DNA of 64,000 nt from Porodaedalea pini (lineage: Eukaryota; Basidiomycota; Agaricomycetes; Hymenochaetales; Hymenochaetaceae), in the NCBI GenBank assembly GCA_002794775.1, contig NBAY01000022.1, positions 310,001 through 374,000 of the forward strand. The letters are read 5' to 3'. Positions 1-10,997 of this stretch are shown here, in pieces. The notes below the pieces were generated by a model. It saw only the letters and a program-made list of their open reading frames with translations. It had not been told where the DNA came from and made no database searches. A program made the position numbers and the translations under genes. Position 1 is the stretch's first letter. Every line of letters starts with the position of its first letter.

Positions 1-268
1 CGCCGGCACCGCCGTCCGACAGTCGATCGACCAAATCCGCGAGGAGGGCGGCACCGTCGTCGGCGTCGTGATGCTTCTCGACCGCGAGGAAGTCACTATG
101 GACGGCCGGAACACGGTGAAAGACATCGAGGAGATTCTAGGTGGGGGAGCGAAGGTAAACACAATCTTGCGCATGCGTGATTTGATGACTTGGTTGGAGA
201 ACAACGGGCAGACGGACGTTATCCAGCGTATGAAGGCTTACTGGGACCAGTACGGTATCAAGAACTGA
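1..268 (+). CDS. URA5: Orotate phosphoribosyltransferase, C-terminal part (cut by window edge)
   Basis: The open frame from base 2 to the stop at 266-268 encodes the last 88 residues of orotate phosphoribosyltransferase. This cytosolic enzyme of de novo pyrimidine synthesis makes orotidine 5'-phosphate from orotate and PRPP. The visible part starts in the PRPP-binding region (AGTAVRQSI) and continues with the typical GG-VVGVVMLLDREE strand and turn. It ends in the C-terminal helix (MKAYWDQYGIKN), as fungal Ura5 proteins do. No intron is present here. The 5' part lies left of the window. Family assignment is from motif and C-terminal context. Confidence 0.88.
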   Translation, partial: AGTAVRQSIDQIREEGGTVVGVVMLLDREEVTMDGRNTVKDIEEILGGGAKVNTILRMRDLMTWLENNGQTDVIQRMKAYWDQYGIKN

Positions 269-754
269 ATTGATTCTATACTGGCAAAAAAATAAAAGTA
301 TGTGCATGAATCTCTGAATACTTATTCCACAGATTGACCTGGCATGCTCAGAGGTGTATCCCATGCTGTCCCGGATAGCCGCTAGATGGCTTCTGAAAAA
401 ATAGAGCTAGAATTGTCATAAAGAACGCTGTTTAGCGATTTCAGCGTCTGTCTCCTCAATCTCCTTATTTTGCGTGCACCCGGGTCTCCCAACTTCGCAG
501 GGACAAGACACCCTTCATCAATATTTTCTTTGACTCTCTCGCTTGTCCAAGATCCAAGATGTACAGACTGGTTGTACTTACACCGAACTTTGCCATTCGG
601 ATGCATTATCTATGACGCTGCAATAAATTTACCACAGTCTACGTGACACCGAAATGACGCATATATCCGCCAATTATCCCGTAGAGTTCTACTTATGCTG
701 TACTTCAGGCCGTATGTGGGTTTCCTGTACACGTCCGCGTCCTGAGCAGCCGAG
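269..754. other. Intergenic, URA5 3' region to gluconokinase 5' region
   Basis: There is no convincing gene here. A short AATAAA-like stretch lies just after the URA5 stop (near 290-297), consistent with a 3' UTR. The remainder is presumably the gluconokinase promoter, and I see no clear TATA box. Confidence 0.5.
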
Positions 755-1606
755 ATGTCTGGCCGGATCGAGAAAGACAGCGATCAGCAGCTCGACGCGC
801 TCCGCACAGACGAGGAACACCATCAACACCATGCCCGGGGTGACATCGGCGGTAAATACCACGAGCAGGAGGCTGACGGCGACGAGCACCTCAAGGCTGG
901 CGAGAAAGCCAGGCAGGATGCAGACGTCAGGAAGGACGCAGGGCCCGTCCTCGTCGTCGTAATGGTGTGTGACCCGTCATTTTGCTTCACTCGGCGTCGA
1001 GCCTGAGATCGATTCTAAACGCGCTTTCAGGGCGTCTCCGGGTGCGGCAAGTCCACGCTCGGCGCCGCGCTCGCGCACGCACTCGGGATTCCCTTCGCCG
1101 ACGCCGACGAGCTGCACCCGCAGGCGAACATCGACAAGATGTCGCAGGGCACCCCGCTCACCGACGCCGACCGCCAGCCGTGGCTCGAGCGCATCCGCGC
1201 CGAGGCCGTGCGGACGTGCAAAGAGCAGGCACAGGATCACACACACACCGGCCCGCGCGGCATCGTTATCGGGTGCAGCGCGCTCAAGCGCGCCTACCGC
1301 GACGTCCTCCGCGGGTTCTCGCAGTCCGTGCCCGGATCGAGTTCGGGCGCGGCAGGCGCGAGCCCCGCCGCGCTGCCGACGTACTTCGTGCACATCCGCG
1401 GCTCGCGCGCGGCGCTGCTGAAGCGCATGGAGAACCGGAAGGGCCACTTCATGAAGGCGGGTATGCTAGACAGCCAGCTGGAGACGCTCGAGCCGCCGGA
1501 GGAGACGGGCGAGCCGAACGTCGTAACGGTGGAGCTCGAGGCACCTGTGGATGAGCAAATACAGCAGGCTCGAGAAGCTCTGAGGGCGCTTGATCTCAAA
1601 GTGTAG
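755..1606 (+). CDS. Gluconokinase (GntK family, P-loop)
   Basis: Two exons, 755-964 and 1031-1606, are joined across a 66-nt GT-AG intron and give 261 residues. The protein phosphorylates D-gluconate to 6-phosphogluconate, feeding the pentose phosphate pathway. The splice falls just before the Walker A loop: exon 1 ends in VLVVVM and exon 2 starts with GVSGCGKST. Downstream are the family motifs ADELHP, VIGCSALKRAYRD and the C-terminal signature FMKAGMLDSQLETLEPP. The catalytic part matches usual family length (about 190 residues). The first 65 residues are a His/Asp/Glu-rich extension without known domain; its ATG at 755 is the only in-frame start upstream of the P-loop, so the N-terminus is less certain than the rest. 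Confidence 0.88.
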
Positions 1607-3475
1607 AAGGTGTCTTGTTCGTCGTATCATCATGCTCTCCGACAATGCTCATCTACAGTCCGGGCTCCAGGTATGATTTGTTGTACTATCTAGATTATAA
1701 AGCTATAGATTGCTCGAATCATCCTCTGGTGAAAGCCCGTCCGCAACGAAGGCTGAAGTCAAACGCCGGGCCCAGCGATGCTGCTTCGAGCATTCGACGT
1801 TCTGTTCTTTGCCATCTCACCGACTCCATCTGGAAGAGGCAGACTGGCACGAACTTCTCCTTTTCACTCCCCCGTCATTGGTTGAAACAGACCAGCGCTG
1901 GCAAATGGCGGCTCGTTGGGTCTCGACTGTTTAAAGAGGCAGAATCGCAACAGGTAATCTTCCGAACTTACCTTAAAGGCTACTCCTTCGTCCGAGCCTG
2001 GTTTCTTGCAGCCGTCCATGGCTTTGACATCTCGGAAACCATTCCTTCCTCGATCTGGGTCACCCCAGATTACTGCACCGTGCTTCTTAGCGAGCTGGCG
2101 AATTGTTTCTCTGGACATCGAGGCACATACCCTACCCACCAAGACCAAACACCGAAGCTTGGGAGCAATTCAGACTAAGGGCGAGATTCCTTCCTTCGAA
2201 TCCGTTTCTCCGTCATGACAAGCAGTCTGTAATCAAAACCGACCGGACATATTCACGAATGGTTGATTTGCTCGCCACCCTGCTAGCTAAGTAAATAATG
2301 GAAACACTGAGACAAACACTCAACAGAAAGACGACTAAGGGCTTCGGGGAGAATGGCTCGGGATACATCATGCGGCGGCGAACCTCCAACCTCGTTCTCC
2401 CTCACTATGCCAGTATCTTATTCTGAAGTAACGCGACTTCAAGTTTCCTTCGGTTCCTGCGCTACTTTATTTCCCTCCCGTAAGTTTCTGCCGGGGTCGC
2501 CGTTGTTCTCGACAAGATCCTGTGTATGTTCATCTCCTGGGTTGAGGCAGAGCTGAATTTCACCCAAGAGCAGCTGGGCAGTGGAGACCGTATTCGCGCC
2601 TGATGAGCATCTCAGGTAGACGTAAACAAGAGGCCGAAAGTGAACATTGGGCCTCAAAGCCTGTACACGCTATACTGCATGCTAAACGAGAGGTCTGTTC
2701 CATTAGGGTCTGGCTGTCCGTCGTCTGTATCAGATGAAAGGGTCTGTTTCCTGGGGCTGGGGCTCTTGTGTGATGCAGAACCTCTGCTCGAAATTTCCTC
2801 TGCACCGGAGAAAACCGAGTCGGCTTGACTAGAAGTAGAGGAGTTCTGTTGGCCTCCGCTCGGTTTACGGCATTCCTCTCCTATACCAGAGCTTGTTCGG
2901 CAGGATTGAACTCCACGGGCACAGCATTACTATGATTGTCCTGATACGTTGAGCGGCTTGAAATGCGGAATAAGGACTGAACAAGTCACAATAAATCAAA
3001 GTTCCTGGAGAGTTTCAGTCAAATATGCTGGAATTTATATGAGGTGCTGATAGAATCCTAGGACCGATACGCCTCCCATCGCGCAAATTGGAAATTGGAA
3101 AGTGGCTTTCCGAACATCGCTAATGATCCTGCCCTTCTACATACTGAATTTGAGCTGTTTTCCGGACGGTAGTGCCAGAAATGAGCGTTGATTTCATTGA
3201 CGGGTTTATAATTAGCGAGACCAGACCAAACGAAGGACATCACACGCAATACGCTCGATGAATGAGCCCGGGCAGTATTGCTTCAAAATACATCGTGTCT
3301 TTTGTAGCATTCGTCGCAAACTTCGCCACTGAAGCAGCCTCCTCCTCGAGAGTCTAATGAAGGCCAAGTCCGTACACCACAGATACAAATTAGCACTGGG
3401 AAAGATACATTACATGCAGATGTGCAAGTAATTAAGCCGCAACTGACCTAGCGTACCAATTTTTACACAACTCTC
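1607..3475. other. Gene-free stretch
   Basis: Several open frames of up to 187 codons exist (for example 1615-2178), but none shows family motifs, biased composition or plausible splicing to a longer product. I see nothing functional beyond UTR and terminator sequence of the flanking genes. Confidence 0.45.
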
Positions 3476-4614
3476 CTAGTTTCTCGGGCGAAACCCGTTT
3501 TGGAGTAGTTCAACTGCCGTCCTGACTTGCGACCGTAATCCCTTGCGTTCTCCAGCACTATCGTCTGAGTCGAGTCCCATGCCCAGCTTCTCTGCCATCT
3601 CGCGCAGCGCGGGGTCGCTTAACGCACACTGGCCGTCTGCACGTTGGGCTGCCCACCATGCGTCCGCGGGGGCACGCAGGCTCGGATGACGTGCACGGGC
3701 AGCGGAAGTCAGGCGAAGGAGCTGAAGACGTGCGCGGGTGCGCTCAGCACGCGCAACGACCTCTGGAAGTGCCTGAAGGGGTGAGGGCGGTAGGCGGCGT
3801 GAGGGCGTAACGTAAAGTAATGGTGGGAGCAGAAGGAAGAAAATGCGCCGAAGACGAAGCGCTGTGTCGTGCGGCTAAGACGAGTCAGCGAGATGCTTAT
3901 CCTTCGTTAATACGATATACTCACCATTAAGGTCTGCATTCTTTCGGCAGAAAACGTCATTTCTGTGGTAAGCACAAAGTATAGTTCAGCTGCCCATGAC
4001 ACAGCAAGGACGCCAAGGGCCCAGAATCTCCAACGTTCACAGCCACTGCCTTGCACTGTCACTAGTCCAATGACAGCAGCCATGCGAACGTATTCCAGTA
4101 CAGGTCGAGGGAGCGCATAAAGCGCAAAGTCATCAAAGGATGTACAGTGTTCGCAGTCCTGAACTACTGAGTGACCGAAGCTATGAAGAAGTCAAGAAAG
4201 CATAAACAGTGCTGCACTGGATACTTACCGAACATAAGCCATGCGTACATCGAACGACTGCAAGCGCGTGAGTACGACTTCTAGAGACCTTGGGAGCAGA
4301 GCGACACCCGCTTTCTGCAGAAGTAGCTGTCGGATTTCATCTGACGACTCATTGAGCGGTATGTGAAGCAATGTGAACAGATTTTGCGACCCGAGCACGA
4401 TGAGTTTGTACAGAATGTAGACAGTGTGCAGAGCGATGAATATAGAGAGTAGTCTTCGTCTTCCGGAGTGGCTTTCGGCTTGAGCTTGACCATTTTTCAC
4501 GTTCTGCGCGTTCCTTCGTGGATGATGCAAATGAAAGGTGAAATAGAGCCATGGTAGAGTTGCTAGGATAGATGAGAGCAGAAATATGTCTATGCTGGCC
4601 GTGACGAGTGCCAT
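3476..4614 (-). CDS. Polytopic membrane protein, conserved type, function unknown
   Basis: Three exons on the minus strand, 4614-4229, 4180-3925 and 3874-3476, are joined by two introns of about 50 nt with gtaagt and gtgagt donors, giving 346 residues. Hydrophobic segments lie at about residues 8-28, 57-75, 185-205 (RFWALGVLAVSWAAELYFVL) and 222-233 (IFFLLLPPLLYV), so it is probably an integral membrane protein of an internal membrane. The C-terminal third is Arg/Ala-rich and ends in a helix with ELLQNGFRPRN. The phases join exactly and the frame is clean, which supports a real gene. I do not recognise a named family. It is divergent to the gene at 5054, with two large palindromes between them. 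Confidence 0.72.
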
Positions 4615-4688
4615 GCCATGCTTAACGTCGAGCGCGTTCGCTGTAGTGGCAACGTTAATAAGGAGCTATAGTCTCACGCTCGTCTCTG

Positions 4689-4799
4689 AACTTAAAACTA
4701 TCGCTTCCGCTTCAAGTTGTCTCGGACATTCACCTCAGACAAGCGGAAGTGAATGTCCGAGACAACTTGAAGTTGAAGCGGAAGCGATAGTTTTAAGTT
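4689..4799. repeat. Long inverted repeat 1 (palindrome with 15-nt loop)
   Basis: The left arm 4689-4733 and right arm 4749-4799 are reverse complements, except that the right arm carries a 6-nt insertion (aagttg-type repeat of its own sequence). The arms start and end with AACTTAAAACTATCGC and its complement. Transcribed, it would fold into a stable hairpin of about 45 bp. Confidence 0.85.
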
Positions 4800-4902
4800 A
4801 GTGTGATTATCCTTTTGTTCCAGATGTTTTCAGTTGTTTGGAGTTAGAGCTCTAATTCCAAACAACTGAAAACATTTGGAACAAAAAGGATAATCACACT
4901 AA
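4798..4902. repeat. Long inverted repeat 2 (near-perfect palindrome, no loop)
   Basis: Arms of about 52 nt meet at a central GAGCTC (4847-4852). The left arm begins TTAGTGTGATTATCC and the right arm ends with its complement. Only a few mismatches and one extra A separate the arms. It directly abuts inverted repeat 1, so the two form a tandem pair of fold-back structures. Confidence 0.85.
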
Positions 4903-5053
4903 TTGTTCCCTGAGCCGACATGGGTGTCTCGCAAACGACCAAGCTGTGCAATCGCAGTTGCATAAATAGGTAGCAAACGTAGCATGACAAGTTCAACAAA
5001 ATATCCCCCATACTCGACGCAATACTGCATTCAACGCTACTTCCACAACAATC

Positions 5054-6412
5054 ATGACGTATGCTCCCAACCGCGCCGACTATCAAGACTACTACGAGTC
5101 GCATACCACACGAGGACGCCGCGACAGCGACGCGACGCTCATCGAGAATCGTTTCTCCGGCTTCCCCGAACCGGTGAACCAGGGATATCGTCGCAACAGA
5201 CACGGTTATGATCACGATGACCGTCGGTACTACGATCAGGAGCCAAGTCAGCGTTACGAAGAACAATTACCATGTGGATGCCGCACCCACCAGCCTGTTT
5301 CTGCGGACGACTACTACGAATCCGATGCACCGCGTCGCTCGCACCTAGAACGCCCTGATTTGTATGCGGAGAATGACTCTGGATATCCACAGCATCACGA
5401 TCGTGGCCACCGTCGCGGTTCATTGCTCTCCGGACAAAGCGTGCGCTTCGATGACGACGAGTATTATGACCACCCATCGACATCTTCGAACTCGTACTCA
5501 AGGCGTAGTCGTCGCGCTCCTCCTACTTACTACGCGGATCGAGACCACACGTCTTCGTTATCCCACAACCCTCAATACTCAAATGCAATAGAGTATGAGC
5601 CAGAATATGAGCGTTATCACGACCACGACAATGTTCAGGGCGAATACGAGTACGACAACTACTCGCCCGAGGCCGCGGCATCCCGGTATGACCAATACGA
5701 CTCTGTTCGTGACTGCCTTCCTTCCCCCGCTCAGCCCGCTGTCGCACCTCAGCCCCCGCCAGGCTCCCTCCCCTTCACCCTCCCGGGCTTTCTGCCCTAC
5801 CCACCGCTTCAGAAGGAGAAGAAGGTTTCGTTGTCCAGACGCCTGAAGCAGGCTTTCGTGGCGATCTCCACGAACCCTGACGACGTGTTATTAGGAATTA
5901 AGCCGAATGGGCAGCCATCACGACAGCATTCTTCCGGAAGAGAAGCAGGGAGGGATGCGTCCGCACGAGAGGAGGGCGCGCTCCAACCTCAGCCTCGAGG
6001 AGCTCGACAAGAGCACAGCTATAGTACCCGCCAGGCGGACGCCGAAGCATACGAGTATCAGCACAACGACATCTACGACCACACACGTGGGTCGATGCCT
6101 GCCATCACTGCACCTCGTCCGCTACATCCACACCAGTATGCTCAGCAGCAGTACCATTACGTCCTCCCTCTATACCACCACCCGCCGAAGGATGACAAGG
6201 TTCCACTATCGGGACGTGTCAAGAAGGCGCTGGCCGAGTTCGTGCGCGAGCCACCTCTGCCGAGCCCGCCACCGATCCCATCGCAGCCCTCCTCGCGCCA
6301 CACGATGAAAGGAAAGGGTACGCAGGACGGACAGCGCCGTGGCGCGTCTGGATCCCTTTATGGCGGGGAGTTGACGAACGATTACGCTGTCAACCAAGGA
6401 GAACTCTCGTAG
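5054..6412 (+). CDS. Tyr/Asp/Arg-rich low-complexity protein
   Basis: This is an uninterrupted frame of 452 residues from an ATG at 5054. The N-terminal half is dominated by Tyr, Asp, Arg, Ser and His (DYYES, DDEYYD) and is predicted to be disordered. Two related basic motifs recur, each after a Pro/Tyr-rich stretch: KEKKVSLSRRLKQAF at about residues 256-270 and KDDKVPLSGRVKKALAEF at about 379-396. These look like internal duplicates of a short amphipathic helix, possibly a binding or membrane-contact element. There is no signal peptide, transmembrane helix or recognised domain. The frame is real by length and composition, but the function is unknown. Confidence 0.7.
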   Translation: MTYAPNRADYQDYYESHTTRGRRDSDATLIENRFSGFPEPVNQGYRRNRHGYDHDDRRYYDQEPSQRYEEQLPCGCRTHQPVSADDYYESDAPRRSHLERPDLYAENDSGYPQHHDRGHRRGSLLSGQSVRFDDDEYYDHPSTSSNSYSRRSRRAPPTYYADRDHTSSLSHNPQYSNAIEYEPEYERYHDHDNVQGEYEYDNYSPEAAASRYDQYDSVRDCLPSPAQPAVAPQPPPGSLPFTLPGFLPYPPLQKEKKVSLSRRLKQAFVAISTNPDDVLLGIKPNGQPSRQHSSGREAGRDASAREEGALQPQPRGARQEHSYSTRQADAEAYEYQHNDIYDHTRGSMPAITAPRPLHPHQYAQQQYHYVLPLYHHPPKDDKVPLSGRVKKALAEFVREPPLPSPPPIPSQPSSRHTMKGKGTQDGQRRGASGSLYGGELTNDYAVNQGELS

Positions 6413-9400
6413 TCGCTTTATGTTTACCACAGCAAATGGATTTGGACATTTCGCAACGCATGTATAATCTGGACTTTTTGTCTGGCACCCGCTCGATGTA
6501 CCCGTAGTTGTCTGCAATGCATCCGTCGGATTTTTTTCTCTTATCACAATCAATGCAAGCGCGCAATTCAGTTCACCGCATTTTCTTAAACTCATCTGTT
6601 TTTGCTACACAATTACTTGTAAGTTAACTCTCAGTCTTGGTCCTCTCGCTGAATCCGTTGAGAAAATTGGGTGTCGATCATCAGTCGCGTTTTATTTACG
6701 TGTTGTTTATATTTGCTTGTGAACAGTGCCAACTAGCCCACTCAAATAAGGCTCTCCAGCTGAATTGTCACTGCCGCCGCAGCAATGGGAAAGGATAATT
6801 GCAACGTGGTGAACCCGAGGAAGCAATCAAAAAGGACCGCATAACACGGGAATCTATAGGCAAATTTCTCGGAACTCCGAAAATAAATGAGAACGTCATT
6901 TGCTATGCTTGTTAGTGTATGTCCAGGGTCAGGAAAGCAAAAAAAAATGCTAGTAGATTCTGAGTTCATGTTCTAACCCCAACCATTAACCTTATGGTCT
7001 TATGATCTCGAAATTTTATCCCGTACTTGCTAGACGCCAAGGCGTTCGGGGAATGGAAAGAAGAAGATGCCTAATCTGTCGGGACTTTTCAAGTGACGGA
7101 GTCGCACTCCGTCTGCAACCGGCATTAATTGTCACAGATCATGCACGGCATCGCGGAGAAGAAAAGTACAACAGGCCTAAAAACGCAGGCGTACACATTC
7201 ACGGTTCTGCCGAGACCAGACTCCCACCGCAGAAGCCGTCGGACAAGGAAAGAGCTTGGGATCAGCTATATAGAGCGACTTCTTCCGAAGTTTCCACGAG
7301 CCGAAGTTCAGCGGACGTCTCGCCTTGACCATCGGCTATGAGCTCTAGAGCAACGCGAAAATTAACGGAGCGGGCGAGGGCCTTAATGACAGGTTAAAAT
7401 TGAGCGAGTGTGCTCCCGTGCTAATTCCGTAAAGGGTCGGCGGATTCTGTGATCTTTTAGGAAGAGGAGACGAGCATGCTTTGTCGCGGAATGACAGGAT
7501 CAATGCTCGGACTAGGCATCTGTTAAACGATGCGACACATTAAAGCAATAGGAGCTGACAACAAAAGAGAACGTACGGAAAGCGGTGCGGCCAAGTGATG
7601 CACGGGTCATCATTTAGATTATTCCATCTATAGATTAGTATATTCTCCCAAACTCTGAGTCGACGCACACTTCCTACCGAACAGAACCTGAGATATAGCC
7701 GTTTGTAGCCGCTTGAGAGACCTCAAGGCCCCAGAGCTTCAAGGGATGGTTCTTGCGCGATCATGGATAAACCTTGGCAAGGTGAGACGCAGAGCTTCAC
7801 TTTTAGACATTGAGAGATAAACTTACCTGGTCAGCTCCTCCAGCTTGGCGCAGTCTTATAGGATGGTAACCAATCGAGATAGACGCCTCGGGGTCAGCGG
7901 CAGGAGCAGGACCGGGGGTACGTACGGTTCCTACTAACCCCAGTTGTGCCATATGACGAGCACACATGAAAGCTGGACGCCATGGGATGAGTTGAAACGT
8001 GTGAACTAGTAATGCGAACCTCCTGACCTACATCTTTCAGATGTTGTGCGTCACTCGAGTTATATACTGTGATCGAAAGGTCCGTCCGCTGAGAAACCAG
8101 GACTGCATGCGGATTTTGGAGAGACGGCTGCAGACGACATCTTCTACTTGGTGTCCAGCTACGTCTGGATCGGAAGCTACTGCTGATCGCGACGATATTC
8201 CTGAACACTTTCTAGCGTCCGCTTAGCGTTGGTTTAGGTACTAATAACCCTGGTACAAAATGAACGGTGTACAGATTCGCCCTCGGTGTTGGCGAACTCT
8301 TGCGTTAACGCCGTTTCTGACCGTCCCGCTCTTCGCGTCCCGAGCTTGTGTACCATAAGTCCCGACGTGCCTGGATGAAACTACACGGGAGGCTATAGAT
8401 CAGCGAATAGCATTGCAATTCAGCTCAGCAATACGTCCGCTGCTTACCTCCGAGAGTTAAGGGGCTGAACATGAGGCGTTGCATTCCCAGCTCAGCTGGT
8501 CGCGGAAGAGAACACGGATAGCTTGAGATGCTCCGCTGGCGAACATGAGTCTGCGAGTGTTCCCGAAAAAATACCTGACGCAAGGAGCAGCTTCGGACTG
8601 AAGCGGAGCACTGTGAGTACCTCGTCCGACACCACGCATTAATAGCCCGCCGACCTGTAAACTCGGTTAATCATACGGCAAAGCCTGAAGCTGACAGCGA
8701 GGATGAGGTACTGAACGAACTAGTAGAGAAACGATAATCAGCTTGGCTTGCGTGCTGAGTAACCAGCCTACCGAGATTGTATTTGATGAATGCTTCATTT
8801 ACTTCGCAACCACAGTACTTTTTACAGCGCAAATGAAGCATCTGGGGGCTCCATTCAGGTTGCTGCTCACGCAGTGAGATGATGTCTCGATATGACAAGC
8901 GAGCTCAACGTGGAACATAAGTACCTGGGATACTGATATAAGTAGAGAGGAGATGATCAAGCCAGATGATAGGAAGAAGATGAGCGAAGACTGCCTACTT
9001 GCCTTCGCGCCCGGACACAGTACCACGAGATATTGTGAGTCTACGTGGTCGACGAAGTCGAACATCAAAATCTTTCCTGATCATGCTGGTCCATCCTCGC
9101 CAATCGATGGCCGTGGAAGAGGGGCATGCGGGACGATGGTGCCTCAAGTTTGCGATGCTAGAATCACTATTGTAATCGAGCTCCGGGTTGATAGACGGAA
9201 AGTAATTGAGAACACCACGAGATTGGAATTTAAGTTAATGCATAATGTTGCATTATACTCGAATGGAAGCATCATCTCCCTTACTTTCTATCAGTTTTGA
9301 ATACTCTGCCATATGTGTGTCTTGCGGAGAAAAGCACATCAACGAGTTTTCCTTTTGCAGAGGAAAGCTTAATGACACACCTTTCACCAAGCCCACTAGT

Positions 9401-9719
9401 ACTGCGTTCAATAAAAGCAGCCGCGCGGTTGCAGTATAAAACATGTGGCCAAGGGTATAGATTCACGTACAAAGTTTTGAGACGGGGGGTAGAGTATGAT
9501 ATTCTCGTTCGTCTTGCGTGGAGCTCCGGAAGCTCAAGCCATTATTCATTTCTCTTTGCGGAAGGTCTTGTTCTTATGTTGATTTTTGACCCTCATCGGA
9601 AGATATGCATGGTGTCTAACTCTTCTTTGCAGGCGTCCGAAACAGAAGACGTAGCCACATGTCCTCGGAAAAGGACATGTTGGTGAGAGCATATACAAAC
9701 AGAGATCTCTGATTTTATC
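6413..9719. other. Long gene-free region downstream of the WOPR gene
   Basis: Open frames here are short (up to about 130 codons), on both strands, and without motif or splice support. The 3' UTRs of the converging genes at 5054 (plus) and 9720 (minus) must occupy the ends. A 9-bp stem hairpin lies at 9657-9680. I see no transposon termini or RNA gene. Confidence 0.45.
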
Positions 9720-10997
9720 CTAAAGAACAACCTTGAACGTGTTCAGAGCTCGACGATCCTCAGGAGACAGCGGTCGGTAGTTACGGGATGAGGAGAGGTG
9801 TGAAGAAATGTGGCGAGCCGTGGAGTCACCAGGGCTGCTACAGATCGGAGAGGGTGACGAGGGGGAATGCAATGAGAAATGACCTGTTGGGGAAAGTGGC
9901 GCAACGGTGGAGAGCCTCGGAAGAGTACTAGAATCGTGAATGTTCGCTCGCGACGGTAAGGCTCGAAAGTTTATGGGGGACGAAGGTACACCGTAGTGTT
10001 CGTTGACCATGCGGGTGTCGTATTGACAATTTGAGCTCGGATGCCCCCCTGGAAAGCGATCCCTCGACGCGTATTCCTGTACTGGACTGGAGCCCCCAAA
10101 ATCGTCACCACTGTACATGCTCGAGCCTCCCGAATAGTCATCGTCACCGTCGCCGTCGGCATACGAACCGTCAGATCTCTTCACTAGTCCTTTAGCAGAG
10201 AAGAAAATGCCGTCAGGGATGCGAATTCGGCGAAGGTACTCAAAGTTTTCAATAACAGGAAGACGGGTATAATCCGTGCCCTAAGCCAAAGTCGAAAGGT
10301 ATGTGTGAGGAACATGGGCCCTTAAGCATCGAAACAAGGAAGACTATACCGAGAAATAAGCAACGACGTGCCATTTGCGAGGAGATTGCAGCCCAGACAA
10401 ATAAACTTGCGTTGAATACGTTTGTTTCGTTAGACCGTCGGGCTTGGCCGGGCGATCCTGGCGTCTGGTAGGAGCATTTTGGATTGGATTACCAGCATTA
10501 CGGCTTGCCCTGTTAACGATCGAGGTGAGTCTATCATGCTTACGCAGTCAAATAGCGTGCATACCTTCGAGCAGCCTTCGCTTGTTTTTCCTCCTCTGTT
10601 GTTTCAACTTTCTCTTCATAAAAGAGATATTCGCCCTTCATGCGACTCTGCGACCTAGATTTCGCAACCATTAGACGCACTTAAAGCTAATTTAGAGTTA
10701 TAATATTTATTCACCATCGGCGTCCGTCCGTCCAGCGTTCGAGGCCACCCTTGTGCTCTGCCTCTTCCCAGACAAATACATTGCCTGAGCAAAGCTGGTC
10801 CCGCTCGTCCGATGTGAGACGACGTTTGATGAGAGGGAGGAGTCCCAGGCGAACCGCTTCAAACACGACGTGCGCATCATTCGCATCTCGTAGATCTGTG
10901 AGAGTTTTGGTTGTTCAGAGCAGACGTCAAACTTTAGAGCATTGACCTTACGCAAAGAGGGGTGAGTGGTATGTCCTGGGGTAGCGATAGCCTGCAT
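9720..10997 (-). CDS. WOPR-domain transcription factor (Gti1/Pac2 family)
   Basis: Five exons on the minus strand are 10997-10952, 10895-10715, 10654-10565, 10509-10350 and 10280-9720; all phases join and give 345 residues. The first four exons encode the two halves of the WOPR DNA-binding fold. Half one (about residues 12-75) has THPSLHLRDANDAHVVFEAV, SGNVFVWEE and RWTDGRRW. Half two (about 80-160) has KGEYLFYEE, KPDGLTKQTYS and RKWHVVAYFS. The remaining 185 residues are Ser/Pro-rich and probably regulatory. WOPR proteins are nuclear master switches of morphology, development or sporulation in fungi (Wor1, Ryp1, Gti1, Pac2). The length is short for the family. The gene stands isolated between 3 kb gene-free stretches. 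Confidence 0.93.

Noticed and set aside
1615..2178. 187-codon plus-strand frame after gluconokinase
   Set aside because: There is no domain, no biased composition and no splice partner. It is probably chance in a stop-poor stretch.
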